Shown here piece by piece: positions 1-8,713 of a stretch of DNA of 64,000 bases. The notes under the pieces are model-generated. The model made no database searches, was not told where the DNA came from, and saw nothing but the letters and a program-made list of their open reading frames with translations. The stretch's first letter is position 1, and each line of letters starts with the position of its first letter. The stretch is from Methanomassiliicoccus sp. (GTDB taxonomy: Archaea; Thermoplasmatota; Thermoplasmata; Methanomassiliicoccales; Methanomassiliicoccaceae): NCBI GenBank assembly GCA_033485155.1, contig JAWQJJ010000001.1, positions 62,001-126,000 on the forward strand, read 5' to 3'. The position numbers and the translations under genes were made by a program.

Positions 1-1
1 C

Positions 2-679
2 GAGCATGTCGCTGGCCGTCCGGCCATCGTGCCCCACACCACCTGTCCCGTCCTCTACGGCATCCGGGGCGACTCTCCCCTCGACCTCGTCAAGGCGGCG
101 TCCTCGGTAGCCTCCGAGCCGGTGGACCGGTGGCTGATGTTCATAACCAACCAGGGGACCGACGACCACATAATCACCGCGTGGGACCGCTTGGTGCCAA
201 ACTCCTCGTACCTGGTGGAGGGGAATGTGGCAACAATGCCGGCCACCATACCTGGCGGCCATGTGATTTTCGCTCTTAGCACCCGGGACGGCGACGTCGA
301 CTGCGCCGCCTACGAACCCTCCAAGGGCTTCCGGGCCATCGTGCGCCAGCTGCGACCGGGGGACCGGGTCCAGGTCATGGGAGAGCTGCGCGAAGCTCCC
401 CGTACTCTCAACATCGAGAAGCTCAACGTCCTATCGTTGGCGCGGTCGATGGTGAAGCTCTCAAACCCCCCCTGCCCGGCGTGCGGCCGCCGGACCAAGT
501 CGGCGGGGCAGGGGCAGGGTTACCGCTGCCGGGAGTGCGGCACGAAGGGGCTGGAAGCGACTATGCAGGAAGAGGTGCGTCAGATCGGCCCGGGATGGTA
601 CGAGCCGCCGGTGTGCACCCGTCGCCATTTGTCGAAGCCGCTGAAGCGTATGGGCGTGCAATCGACCATCGTCGTATAG
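2..679 (+). CDS. tiaS: TiaS, tRNA(Ile2) agmatinylcytidine synthetase, C-terminal part
   Basis: TiaS attaches agmatine to C34 of tRNA-Ile2(CAT) so that it reads AUA; it is an archaea-specific cytosolic enzyme. The frame is open from base 2, so the N-terminal kinase-like half lies outside the window. The visible part begins in the conserved PNTxxPVLYGIRG-like region (CPVLYGIRG). An OB-fold-like segment follows (GDRVQVMGELRE), then a four-cysteine zinc ribbon (CPAC about 20 residues before CREC) and a short basic tail ending in RHLSKPLKRM, all typical of the TiaS C-terminus. A GTG at base 29 is inside the conserved domain and is not the real start. An AT-rich gap of 86 bases separates it from the next gene. 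Confidence 0.85.
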   Translation, partial: EHVAGRPAIVPHTTCPVLYGIRGDSPLDLVKAASSVASEPVDRWLMFITNQGTDDHIITAWDRLVPNSSYLVEGNVATMPATIPGGHVIFALSTRDGDVDCAAYEPSKGFRAIVRQLRPGDRVQVMGELREAPRTLNIEKLNVLSLARSMVKLSNPPCPACGRRTKSAGQGQGYRCRECGTKGLEATMQEEVRQIGPGWYEPPVCTRRHLSKPLKRMGVQSTIVV

Positions 680-765
680 AATGACCGGCAGTTTTTTTAT
701 ACGCCAATTCCCTGGCCGCTACGGATGGGAGTGCAGCTCCCAGGATACAGCAGGAGCATGATCAT

Positions 766-1944
766 TTGAAGGAAGCGGTCATCATCAGTGCCGCCCGTAC
801 CGCGGTCGGCAAGTTTGGAGGCTCGTTGAAGAACTTTCCAGTCCCCCAGCTGGGGGCCGTGGCCATTGCCGAGGCGGTCAAGAGGGCCACGCTGGAGCCC
901 AAGGACGTGCAGGAGTGCATGATGGGCATTGTTCTCTCAGCCGGGGTCGGCCAGAACCCCGCCCGACAGGCGGCATTGAAGGCCGGACTGCCGGTGGAGA
1001 TAGGCTCCCTGAACATCAACAAGATATGCGGCTCGGGGCTGAAGACGGTCATGCTGGCCGCTTCCTCCGTACGGGCCGGGGAGAACGACGTGGTCGTGGC
1101 CGGAGGTATGGAGAACATGAGCGCCGCCCCCTACCTTCTCATGGAGGGCCGCTTCGGCTATCGGCTCGGGGATAACAAGATCGTCGACCACCTGGTTCGT
1201 GATGGCCTGTGGGACGCCCCCACCGACCAGCACATGGGCAATACCGCCGAGCTGGTGGCAGAGCGCCACAACGTCACGAGGCAGGAGGCCGATGAACTGT
1301 CCTACCAGAGTCACGTCAAGGCCACTGCTGCCCAGAAAGCGGGCCGCTTCGACAAGGAGATCGTGCCGATCAAGATGAAGGTCAAGAAGGAGGAGATCGA
1401 GTTCCGCCAGGACGAGGGGGTCCGCCCGGACATATCCATAGACGCCCTGGCGAAGCTCAAGCCGGCGTTCAAGGAGGGCGGCGTCGTCACCGCCGGCAAC
1501 GCATCGCAGATCAGCGACGGCGCGGCCGCCGTGGTGGTGACCTCCAGGGAGTACGCCGAGGCTCGGGGAATAAAACCGCTCGCCACCATCGTCGACTACT
1601 GCACCGGGGGCACCAGGCCGGAGTGGATCATGGAGGCGCCGATCTCCGCCACCCGCACCCTGCTGGAGCGCAACAAAATGGGCATCGAGGACATCGATCT
1701 GTTCGAGCACAACGAGGCTTTCGCCACCGCCTCGGTTGCGGTCAAGCGGGCCCTCAAGGTGCCTGACGATCGCTTCAACGTGAACGGCGGCGCGGTTGCT
1801 CTCGGCCATCCCATCGGTTGCTCCGGCACCAGGGTGCTGACCACTCTGATCTACGCGATGCACGACCGCGGTGCCCGCACCGGCCTGGCAACCCTGTGCC
1901 TGGGTGGCGGGAACGCGGTGTCGATGATTATCCGCCGGGAATGA
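766..1944 (+). CDS. Acetyl-CoA C-acetyltransferase (thiolase)
   Basis: This is a full-length 392-residue thiolase. It condenses two acetyl-CoA to acetoacetyl-CoA or runs the reverse cleavage. The nucleophilic cysteine is C88 in NKICGSGLK. The second motif GGAVALGHPIGCSG carries H348, and the C-terminal CLGGGNAV carries C378. The sequence looks like the bacterial AtoB/ThlA type, not the archaeal thiolase found with HMG-CoA synthase, and no HMG-CoA synthase or DUF35 gene is adjacent. The start is TTG, with an AGGAG sequence about ten bases upstream. A strong hairpin terminator follows. Whether it serves mevalonate synthesis or acyl-CoA breakdown cannot be decided from context. Confidence 0.93.
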   Translation: MKEAVIISAARTAVGKFGGSLKNFPVPQLGAVAIAEAVKRATLEPKDVQECMMGIVLSAGVGQNPARQAALKAGLPVEIGSLNINKICGSGLKTVMLAASSVRAGENDVVVAGGMENMSAAPYLLMEGRFGYRLGDNKIVDHLVRDGLWDAPTDQHMGNTAELVAERHNVTRQEADELSYQSHVKATAAQKAGRFDKEIVPIKMKVKKEEIEFRQDEGVRPDISIDALAKLKPAFKEGGVVTAGNASQISDGAAAVVVTSREYAEARGIKPLATIVDYCTGGTRPEWIMEAPISATRTLLERNKMGIEDIDLFEHNEAFATASVAVKRALKVPDDRFNVNGGAVALGHPIGCSGTRVLTTLIYAMHDRGARTGLATLCLGGGNAVSMIIRRE

Positions 1945-1956
1945 TCACAATCCCTT

Positions 1957-1986
1957 CCCCCGCCTTAGCGGGGGTTTACTTTTTCT
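1957..1986 (+). terminator. Hairpin plus T-rich terminator after the thiolase gene
   Basis: A perfect 7-bp stem (CCCCCGC, loop CTTA, GCGGGGG; 1957-1974) is followed by TTTACTTTTTC. It begins 12 bases after the thiolase stop codon and looks like a bacterial-style intrinsic terminator. Archaeal termination mostly depends on the T-run. Confidence 0.75.
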
Positions 1987-2056
1987 CCCGCTGACCGGTT
2001 CGGCGATAGACTTTATGTGGCATCGTCCATTCCCATTCGGTGAGACCCTGCCTACG

Positions 2057-3313
2057 ATGGACGAGCTGCTGAGATCGGTGGACAACGACCGCGACGACAT
2101 GATCAGGCAGATGACCGAAATGCTCAGGATCCCAGCCATGGGACCGGAGAACGGGGGGCAGGGGGAGGTCGAACGTGCCCGCTTCATTCACGACCTGCTG
2201 CATCACATTGGGTTCGAGGACGTCGAGACCTACAATGCGCCGGACCCCCGGGTGGCGCCGGGGGTGCGTCCAAGCGTCCTCGCCAAGAAGAAGGGAAAGA
2301 CGGACCGCACGGTATGGATCGTCTCCCACATGGACACCGTGTCCCCGGGAGATGAGAAGGCGTGGACCTATCCCCCCTTCGACGGCACGGTGGTGGACGG
2401 CAAGTTGTTCGGCCGGGGGTCGGAGGACAACGGTCAGGCAGTAATCTCTTCGCTCTTCGCGGCCCGCGCCCTACTAAATTCCGGCCTTCAGCCGGAGTGC
2501 ACCCTGGGAATCGCGGTCGTCGCCGACGAGGAGGCCGGTTCGGACTTCGGCATCAAGTACCTAATACGCCAGGGCCTCTTCGGAAAGGACGACCTGTTCT
2601 ACGTGCCCGACGCCGGGGAGGCGGACGGCTCGGTGATCGAGGTGGCGGAGAAGTCGATCATCTGGCTCAAGATCACGGTCAAGGGCAAGCAGGTACACGC
2701 GTCCACTCCCAAAAAGGGCCTTAACGCCCTGAGGGTCGGCTCTGAGTTGATCCTGTTCCTTGCGGACCAGCTGGCCGGCCACTTTCCGGCCGAGGACCGT
2801 CTGTTCAATCCCTCGGGCTCCACTTTCGAGCCCACCAAGAAGCTTGCCAATGTGGAGAACATCAACACCGTACCGGGCGAGGACATCACCTTCTTCGACA
2901 TCCGTCTTCTGCCGCAGTACGACCCTGACGAGTGCATCCGGGCGGCCAAGGAGATCGGCAGGGTGTTCGAGCGGAGGACCGGGGCGGCGATCGAGGTCGA
3001 GGCAATCCGGGTCGATCCTGCCGGCAAGGCCTCGCGCGTCGACGGCGAGGGGGCCAGGGCCCTGAGTAAGGCGGTGCGCCACGTGCTGGGCGTCCAGCCC
3101 AGGACGATCGGGATCGGCGGTCAGACCTGCGCCAACTGGTTCCGCCAGGAAGGTTTGGACGCCTATGTCTGGGAAACGCTGGACGAGATGGCCCACCAGG
3201 TCGACGAGTACACCCGGGTCGACAATCTGGTTAATGATGCCAAGGTCTTCTCGGTGCTGCTGGCCAACCTGTGCTATCCCGGGCAGTTCAAGGAAACGCA
3301 CATCGAGTACTGA
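2057..3313 (+). CDS. M20 family metallohydrolase (ArgE/DapE/carboxypeptidase-like)
   Basis: This is a di-zinc amidohydrolase or peptidase of the M20 family. Metal-binding motifs are visible in order: SHMDTVSPGD (His and Asp), GRGSEDNGQ (bridging Asp) and ADEEAGS (catalytic Glu plus metal Glu). A dimerisation or lid segment with conserved His (VHASTPKKG) follows. The frame is open from ATG 2015. ATG 2057 (MDELLRSVD) fits the family N-terminus better and follows a GGTGAG about 12 bases upstream; with this start the protein has 418 residues. The substrate cannot be read from the sequence: acetylornithine, succinyl-diaminopimelate or a dipeptide are all possible. The 3' end abuts the convergent reductase gene with no spacer. 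Confidence 0.88.
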   Translation: MDELLRSVDNDRDDMIRQMTEMLRIPAMGPENGGQGEVERARFIHDLLHHIGFEDVETYNAPDPRVAPGVRPSVLAKKKGKTDRTVWIVSHMDTVSPGDEKAWTYPPFDGTVVDGKLFGRGSEDNGQAVISSLFAARALLNSGLQPECTLGIAVVADEEAGSDFGIKYLIRQGLFGKDDLFYVPDAGEADGSVIEVAEKSIIWLKITVKGKQVHASTPKKGLNALRVGSELILFLADQLAGHFPAEDRLFNPSGSTFEPTKKLANVENINTVPGEDITFFDIRLLPQYDPDECIRAAKEIGRVFERRTGAAIEVEAIRVDPAGKASRVDGEGARALSKAVRHVLGVQPRTIGIGGQTCANWFRQEGLDAYVWETLDEMAHQVDEYTRVDNLVNDAKVFSVLLANLCYPGQFKETHIEY

Positions 3314-3958
3314 TCACCTCAGCACCCGGTAGCGCAGCCACACCGCGCCCCCCTTGAGCTCGCGGGAGGAGATGAGCTCGGCCTTCAGGCCCCTCTCCCC
3401 CGGAGGTAGGTCGGGTACTTGGAACAGGGAGCTGGGGGAGGCGCCTCCAATCAGTTGCGGCTGGACCATGACGCTCACCTCGCTCACCAGCCCCGCCTGG
3501 AGCAGGACCCCGTTAAGAGTGCCTCCGCTGTCCACTCTGATCACCTTGACCGCGTGCTTCTCGGACAGCATCTCCAGCGCCGCCCGGAGGTCCACCTTGT
3601 CCCTCCCGGCGACCATCACCTCCACCCCCTCCTTCCTCAGGTACTCGAGGTGTTCTCGGGGCGTGAGCTCCGAGCATAGCGCCACCCCCGCCCGCCAGTA
3701 CATCGACGGAACAGCCCTGCCCCAGCTTCGGAAACGGCCGCGGGAGTCGACCACTGCCAGGAGGGGCCGTGACGGGTCGGTGGACCCGTCATGTTCCCAC
3801 ATTTCGATTCCGGATCGCATCATGGTCTCCGAGCCGCACAGCGTGAGGTCCTCCTTCCATGTGGAGATCAGCGAATAGTAGAGCTCCATGTCGACATCCA
3901 AACGATCCATCCGGCCGTCCACGCTGACGGCGTTGTGAATGACCAAGTAAGGCAGCAT
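3314..3958 (-). CDS. RibD C-terminal-type reductase, probable diaminohydroxyphosphoribosylamino-pyrimidine reductase
   Basis: This is a 214-residue protein of the DHFR-like RibD_C fold. In archaea such stand-alone proteins reduce the ribosyl group of the pyrimidine intermediate in riboflavin and F420 precursor synthesis, using NADPH. Typical motifs are the N-terminal NAVSVDGRMD, the VDSGGTLNGVLLQAGLVSE block and the strand VSVMVQPQLIGG. The open frame extends 27 codons further upstream, but that extension is hydrophobic and atypical, so ATG 3958 (MLPYLVIHNAV) is taken as the start. It lies 40 bases downstream of ftsY on the same strand and may be the last gene of that operon. Confidence 0.8.
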   Translation of the reverse strand: MLPYLVIHNAVSVDGRMDRLDVDMELYYSLISTWKEDLTLCGSETMMRSGIEMWEHDGSTDPSRPLLAVVDSRGRFRSWGRAVPSMYWRAGVALCSELTPREHLEYLRKEGVEVMVAGRDKVDLRAALEMLSEKHAVKVIRVDSGGTLNGVLLQAGLVSEVSVMVQPQLIGGASPSSLFQVPDLPPGERGLKAELISSRELKGGAVWLRYRVLR

Positions 3959-3998
3959 GTTCTTCCCTGAGAAGAACCAAAGGGAAAATAAAAAGAGA

Positions 3999-4991
3999 TC
4001 AGTCAGAGAAAAGGCGGTCCAGCATCCACTTGCTGTCAAACTTGATGATGTCCTCGTACTCCTGTCCGGTCGAAAGGAAGGCGATGGGCTTGCCGATGGC
4101 GTTGGCGATCGAGAGCGCGGCGCCGCCCTTGGCGTCGGTGTCGATCTTGGTCAGGATGACGGCATCGATCCCCACCGCCTTATCGAAGGCTATGGCCTGC
4201 TCGATGGCGTCATTCCCGGCCAGGGAATCGCCGACGAAGATCATCAGATGGGGGCGTACGACCCGCTTGATCTTCTTCATCTCGTCCATCAGGTTGGCGT
4301 TGGTCTGCATCCGTCCAGCGGTGTCCACTAGCACCACGTCCCGGCGCTTGGCCTTGGCGTGATCGACGGCGTCGTAAGCCACCGCTGCGGGGTCCCCGCC
4401 GGACTGGTGCTTGATGATCTTGGTACCAAGCCGCTCTGCGTGGACGTTGAGTTGCTCGATAGCCCCCGCCCGGAAGGTGTCGGAGGCCGAGAGAACGGTG
4501 GTAAGCCCCATCTTCTGAAGGCGATTGGACAGTTTGGCGATGGCGGTGGTCTTACCGGTGCCATTGATGCCCACGAACATGATGACGACCGGCTTCTCGT
4601 GCGACCGCACGTAGCCGTCGAAGTCGAACTCGCTCTTCTTCAGGACCGACTCGATGGCGTTCTTGAGGGCGGCCTCTACCACCTGGTCCAGGGTGAACTT
4701 GCGGTCGACGCGCTTACCGACCAGTCCCTCGCGGACGCCGTTCTTGATCTCCTCGATGACCGGGAGGGCGACATCCGATTCCAGTAGCCCGAGCTCCAGC
4801 TCCCACAGCAGCTCATCGACCTCCTTCTCGTCGATCTTACGGCCGGAGTCCCCGACCGCGGCCGCGGCGGCCCGCGGCGTCTGCGGTTGCTCCTTGGCTA
4901 CGGCTGGAGCTTGCGGTTGAGGCTCCTGTTGTGGTTCCTCGGTCGCTTTGCCCCGCAGGGCGGAGAGCTTCTTCTTCAGCGACTCGAACAA
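3999..4991 (-). CDS. ftsY: Signal recognition particle receptor FtsY
   Basis: This is a 330-residue SRP GTPase. It docks the SRP-ribosome complex at the membrane translocon. An acidic, proline/glutamine/alanine-rich N-terminal linker (about residues 15-50) precedes a four-helix N domain. The G domain follows, with G1 GINGTGKTT, the SRP insertion DTFRAGA, G3 DTAGR and G4 TKID. A C-terminal GTGQ-like motif reads STGQEYEDI. It lies 12 bases after pfdA in the conserved archaeal order rpl18a-pfdA-ftsY, linking ribosome, chaperone and targeting functions. Confidence 0.96.
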   Translation of the reverse strand: MFESLKKKLSALRGKATEEPQQEPQPQAPAVAKEQPQTPRAAAAAVGDSGRKIDEKEVDELLWELELGLLESDVALPVIEEIKNGVREGLVGKRVDRKFTLDQVVEAALKNAIESVLKKSEFDFDGYVRSHEKPVVIMFVGINGTGKTTAIAKLSNRLQKMGLTTVLSASDTFRAGAIEQLNVHAERLGTKIIKHQSGGDPAAVAYDAVDHAKAKRRDVVLVDTAGRMQTNANLMDEMKKIKRVVRPHLMIFVGDSLAGNDAIEQAIAFDKAVGIDAVILTKIDTDAKGGAALSIANAIGKPIAFLSTGQEYEDIIKFDSKWMLDRLFSD

Positions 4992-5003
4992 CCGCTCACC
5001 CGC

Positions 5004-5426
5004 CTAAGGACCGCGCTGCAACGCCTGGAGTTCCTGATCGACCGCCTGGGAAAGAGTGGCGGCCTGCTCCTCGATGACCATCCGGCGGTCGGCCAGCTTC
5101 TTCATCGAGTCCATCAGCTCGGTGGCCCGTTCGTCCATGGTCTTAATGGCGTCGTCCATGGACTTCTCCACGGACACCCCGGTTCCCACTCCCACGATGG
5201 CTTTGGCGTTGGTGGCGACCTTGGCGAACACGAAGGAGTTACCTCCGATGGGCACCAAGACCTCGTCCCCCTCCTTGGCCTTCTGGTACTGGACGAGCGT
5301 TTCCTTGGCCCGCCCCAGTTCCTCCAAGGAGATCTGGACCATCTGCTGGTTCTGGTTGATGCTCTCGAGCTGGGCGCGGAAGATCTCCAGGGTGGACATC
5401 GCCTGGCGCAGCTCCGCCTCGTTCAT
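5004..5426 (-). CDS. pfdA: Prefoldin subunit alpha
   Basis: This is a 140-residue subunit of the hexameric archaeal prefoldin, which holds unfolded proteins for the thermosome. The sequence has the expected layout: an N-terminal coiled-coil helix (about 1-45), a beta-hairpin core with VLVPIGGNSFVFAKV, the conserved GVGTGVSVEKSMDDAI segment, and a C-terminal helix ending in QALQRGP. Its ATG overlaps the rpl18a stop codon by 4 bases (5423-5426), which indicates translational coupling. Confidence 0.94.
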   Translation of the reverse strand: MNEAELRQAMSTLEIFRAQLESINQNQQMVQISLEELGRAKETLVQYQKAKEGDEVLVPIGGNSFVFAKVATNAKAIVGVGTGVSVEKSMDDAIKTMDERATELMDSMKKLADRRMVIEEQAATLSQAVDQELQALQRGP

Positions 5427-5656
5427 TGATGCCCCTCAGCGAGGTACTTCACCGCGTGGTTGACGATTTCCTCGCCCTGGATGCCCTTTATCTCATTGAT
5501 CTTGATCTGGGAGCGGTTGAGCCGGTGGCGGCTTCCCAAGTTGGAGTAGATCTGCTCGGTGACGCCGGCCTCGTTCTCAGCGGCGACCTCGATGCTGAAT
5601 TTCTGCCAGCTGAACTTGCCGGTCTTGAACTCACCAGTAGCGCGATAGGCCTTCAT
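5423..5656 (-). CDS. rpl18a: Large-subunit ribosomal protein L18a (LX)
   Basis: This small protein (77 residues) is the archaeal LX / eukaryotic L18a/L20a homologue of the 50S subunit. The start MKAYRATGEFKTGK and the RHRLNRSQIKINEI segment are characteristic. The open frame runs upstream to 5875, but that part overlaps the divergent radical SAM gene and has no family similarity, so ATG 5656 is chosen. It is the first gene of the operon leading to pfdA and ftsY. The eIF6 gene that often precedes it in archaea is not here. Confidence 0.93.
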   Translation of the reverse strand: MKAYRATGEFKTGKFSWQKFSIEVAAENEAGVTEQIYSNLGSRHRLNRSQIKINEIKGIQGEEIVNHAVKYLAEGHQ

Positions 5657-5725
5657 ATAAATCCTCGCCCCTTGGAATGTACTCCCTCCAATAAACCTTT
5701 TGGTGTCGGAGGGCGTAGCAGTAGC

Positions 5726-6550
5726 GTGGTCGTTCCGCTGCGTTTCTACCGTCCAGGAAAAAAGTACCCCGCCTTTTCGGTAACCGGGGGGCGGTGCGAA
5801 CTGCAGTGTGAGCATTGCCGGGGCCGCTATCTCTCGGGGATGAGGGCGGTCCTCACCTCCGAGCAGCTGCTGCACGAGGTCTCGTCCCTAGAGGCCTCCG
5901 GAGGCACCGGGTTCCTGTTGAGCGGGGGATGCGATGCCCGGGGCCGGGTGCCCCTCGGCCCCTTCCTGGGAGCGGTCCGTCAAATCAAGGAGGGGACCTC
6001 CCTTACGGTCAACCTCCATCCTGGGCTGGTGGACGCCGAGGCAGCCCGGGCGCTGCTGGCATCGGGGGCGGACGCGTTCTCGGTGGACGTCCTGCAGGAC
6101 CGCCAGGTCATCGCCGGCCGATTGCACCTGGACGCCTCTCCGCAGGACTACCGCCGAACGCTGGAGCTCCTATCCCCGGGCACCGTGGTGCCCCATGTAT
6201 GCGTCGGCCTACAGTCGGAGCGGGGGGAGGAGGATACTCTGGACCTCCTATCATCGGTGCGCATCGAGGCCCTGGTGGTGCTGGGCCTGATGGCTCCGCC
6301 GGGGTTCAGCGACGGTAGCGCCGTCCCCACCGACCGCCTGCTCCGCTTCGTTCGGCAGGCGGTGAGAAGGATCGACGCGCCGGTGCTCCTGGGCTGCATG
6401 CGCCCCCGCGGCCGGGCGGACGCGGAGATCGAGATCATAAAGGCTGGGGCGGCCGGCGTGGTCAACCCCGCGTCCGCCACCGTGGCATGGGCCCGTGCGG
6501 CCGGCGTGGAGGCGGCAGAGGTCCAGGCCTGCTGTGCCCTTCACCGGTAG
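5726..6550 (+). CDS. Radical SAM protein, COG1856-like
   Basis: This is a 274-residue radical SAM enzyme. The CxxxCxxC cluster motif (C-ELQ-C-EH-C) stands about 24 residues from the chosen start and is preceded by the conserved KYPAFSVTGGRC. It resembles the archaeal biotin-synthase-like family COG1856, whose function is unknown. A glycine-rich LLSGGCDARG follows, with TIM-barrel-like repeats of (L/V)xLG to the end. GTG 5726 was chosen because GGAGGG lies 12 bases upstream and because the longer frame to 5426 would run over rpl18a. The 3' end overlaps the convergent membrane protein by 10 bases. The substrate is unknown. Confidence 0.75.
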   Translation: MVVPLRFYRPGKKYPAFSVTGGRCELQCEHCRGRYLSGMRAVLTSEQLLHEVSSLEASGGTGFLLSGGCDARGRVPLGPFLGAVRQIKEGTSLTVNLHPGLVDAEAARALLASGADAFSVDVLQDRQVIAGRLHLDASPQDYRRTLELLSPGTVVPHVCVGLQSERGEEDTLDLLSSVRIEALVVLGLMAPPGFSDGSAVPTDRLLRFVRQAVRRIDAPVLLGCMRPRGRADAEIEIIKAGAAGVVNPASATVAWARAAGVEAAEVQACCALHR

Positions 6551-7347
6551 ACCGAGCTCTTGGTGAACCGGCTCCGGATCTTCATCGCCATTAGGACCCA
6601 GGCAGCGTAGATCCCGATGAACAGAAGGCTGAACATGGAGATGAAGGCCACGAAGGTGGGGGATAAGGTGCGGTGCACGGTGTAGGACACCTCCACCGAC
6701 TGGTCGCTGTTCACCACGATATAGTACATCCCGAACGGCGAATCGGGGAAGGTCAGATCCAGACCGGGCGAGGTGTCGTCGGCGGTGAGGACGGCATGCT
6801 GGCGAAGTGCCTCCATGCTGCCGGCGTACTGCTCGTAGTTGGCGGCGGAGACCACGATGACCTCGGCCGGGGAGCCGCTGACCACGTGTATGGTGTCCAC
6901 GGCGGTCAGGCCCAGCTCGTCGCGGTTGTCGAAGGTGGCCACGGTCATGGTCTTCCCGGACTCGCTGGTGGCGTTGGCGATGCCGTTGGCGATGAACGGG
7001 GTGAGGACGAGAAACATCGCCACTGCAGCGATAGCGATGACTATCAGGCTCCGGCGGATGGACCGCTTGAGCATGTAGGACTTGGCGCTGAAGCTCTTGG
7101 TGTACCACTGCTCGAGGTAGGTGAAGAAGAAGCCCTCCACCCCGATGACCAGGGCGATGAGGATCATGAAGTACAGGATCGAACCGATGTTGAAGTAGAA
7201 CGGCTTAAGCTGAATGTCACCGCCCATGTAAGTGAGGACGATGACGGCGGCCAGCACGATGACCACCTGTACGATCATGAGGTTCCTCTTGGCGTTGCGA
7301 ACCTGGGCCAGGCGTACCCCGTTCTCCAATGCATTGCTCAAGTCCAT
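6541..7347 (-). CDS. Hypothetical membrane protein with an extracellular loop
   Basis: This protein has 268 residues and no family I recognise. Hydrophobicity suggests four membrane segments: a pair near residues 25-42 and 55-75, a third near 97-118, and a last one near 233-255. Between the third and fourth lies a soluble domain of about 110 residues with beta-rich character. The C-terminus is basic (KIRSRFTKSSVYR). ATG 7347 is preferred over 7392 because a TATA-like TATTTATC is centred about 33 bases upstream and no Shine-Dalgarno is present, as in a near-leaderless gene. It could be a sensor or an assembly factor; nothing in the sequence decides. Confidence 0.7.
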   Translation of the reverse strand: MDLSNALENGVRLAQVRNAKRNLMIVQVVIVLAAVIVLTYMGGDIQLKPFYFNIGSILYFMILIALVIGVEGFFFTYLEQWYTKSFSAKSYMLKRSIRRSLIVIAIAAVAMFLVLTPFIANGIANATSESGKTMTVATFDNRDELGLTAVDTIHVVSGSPAEVIVVSAANYEQYAGSMEALRQHAVLTADDTSPGLDLTFPDSPFGMYYIVVNSDQSVEVSYTVHRTLSPTFVAFISMFSLLFIGIYAAWVLMAMKIRSRFTKSSVYR

Positions 7348-7419
7348 AGGAACCGGATTGAAATTTTTCTTTGCAGATAAATATCTTTGCACCTCGATGC
7401 TCCATCTGGATATCCACGC

Positions 7420-8637
7420 TCAGCCGTCCGGCGGGATGTCCAGGGTGGCTATGCGACGGCCGATCATGAAAATCGCGGCGTAGGTGGGGACCTCGCAGAG
7501 GCCCTCCACCTCGAACCGCTGGTCTCTGATCTCTACCACCGTGGGCTTGCGCACGAAAACCTCTACCGGCCGGTCGGGGTACAGCGAGGGCACCGCGTCC
7601 CGCAGCGGGTCGAACTGGTCCAGCTCCTCGCGGTCCATCGGGGTGACCCTGAGCCCGGTCTTCCCGTGTAGCGACCACGGCAGCCGGATCAGACGCTTGA
7701 TGTCGCTGGTGACCGGCTCGTCGATCTCCGCGCTGAAGCGAGGCCTTACCTCCTCGTTCATGAGCTTGAGGAAAAGGTCAAGGTGGCGGCGATCGGAGAA
7801 GCTGGAAAGGGCGTTCCCGGAGAGCATGCGGTCCGCCCCGTCCCTCGCCCCGCTCTTAGTATACAGATCCTTCAGCATCCCTTCTATGATGGCGTCCGAG
7901 GCCCCGGACAGGACCGGAAGGCGGGCCCGAAGGTCGGGAAGGTCACGGGAGCGCATCTCCTCCACCAGCCACTGCATCCCATGGCGCATTCTCCGCCGCC
8001 ATCCTCCGGAGGAGGGCGGGGGCATGGACCGTACCTTGCTCTCCTGCACGATGCCCCGGATCTCCCGGGAGGCGGTGGTCCGCTCAGGGAACACCCACTC
8101 AAGGTTGAGGTCGGTGCCTGCGATGTAGTCCACGATCTCCCGGCGCTCGTGGCTGCGCAGTCCGGTCAGCCTGGCGTCCATGACATGGATGTGATACCCG
8201 CGGCCGCCGGAGAACACGATGCGGAGGTGGGAGGCGTCGAACCCGAGGTCCCCCATGAGGAAATCGTCGATGAGGCGGAGAAGCTCCACCTTGATGCGGG
8301 CCAGCATGTCTCGGTAGGTCATGCTCTCGGCCCCCTTGACGTGGTCGGCGTCCAGGTCGAAGATGAGGTCCGCGCCCATCCACTTCTTCTCTTCCATGGT
8401 GGGCGCCCCAGGAAACTGGTAGTATGCGGACGAGTAGTAGGCGTGGGACGGGACCTGGCCCTGCAGGAAGGAGTGCAGCTCCCCCGCCCCCTCGAACCCG
8501 AGGTGGCGCTGGACGAAGTCCCGGTCAAAGAACATGAAGCCGAACTCCCGGCGATCCATCCTTTCCGGGGGCCGCGGGGGCCGGCTTGAGTAGTACCTCT
8601 GGAACCACCCCCTCATGAACTCCTGGTCCGGGCCCAT
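7420..8637 (-). CDS. priS: DNA primase small (catalytic) subunit PriS
   Basis: This is a 405-residue archaeo-eukaryotic primase catalytic subunit, which makes RNA/DNA primers with PriL. The catalytic aspartates are in DLIFDLDADH (D94 and D96 from the chosen start). The nucleotide-binding motif SGGRGYHIHV follows, and the late motif DIKRLIRLPWSLHGKTG is near the C-terminus. ATG 8637 sits about 25 bases after a TATA-like stretch (8652-8669, minus strand) without a Shine-Dalgarno, consistent with a leaderless message. ATG 8616 is an alternative with AGGAG just before it. The gene is divergent from a winged-helix protein with a 76-base shared promoter region. Confidence 0.93.
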   Translation of the reverse strand: MGPDQEFMRGWFQRYYSSRPPRPPERMDRREFGFMFFDRDFVQRHLGFEGAGELHSFLQGQVPSHAYYSSAYYQFPGAPTMEEKKWMGADLIFDLDADHVKGAESMTYRDMLARIKVELLRLIDDFLMGDLGFDASHLRIVFSGGRGYHIHVMDARLTGLRSHERREIVDYIAGTDLNLEWVFPERTTASREIRGIVQESKVRSMPPPSSGGWRRRMRHGMQWLVEEMRSRDLPDLRARLPVLSGASDAIIEGMLKDLYTKSGARDGADRMLSGNALSSFSDRRHLDLFLKLMNEEVRPRFSAEIDEPVTSDIKRLIRLPWSLHGKTGLRVTPMDREELDQFDPLRDAVPSLYPDRPVEVFVRKPTVVEIRDQRFEVEGLCEVPTYAAIFMIGRRIATLDIPPDG

Positions 8638-8713
8638 CGGCGTAAGGAAGGTCGTAAAGCTATTTGTAATTGCCAGCCTCCCTAGCAAAGCTCTAATACC
8701 ATACGCTAGAGAG
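8638..8713. promoter_or_regulatory. Shared divergent promoter region of priS and the winged-helix gene
   Basis: This 76-base region separates the two start codons. It contains the only A/T-rich element nearby (TAAAGCTATTTGTAATTG, 8655-8672). It can serve as a TATA box for priS on the minus strand and, about 45-50 bases from ATG 8714, for the divergent gene. A second candidate for the plus strand is CTCTAATACC at 8691-8700. Confidence 0.5.

Noticed and set aside
937-1863. Long minus-strand frame opposite the thiolase gene
   Set aside because: It is a shadow of the GC-rich thiolase codons; composition is His/Gly/Val-rich without domain features. The same holds for other long antisense frames, for example 34256-35407, 36842-37807, 45956-47101 and 56797-57936.
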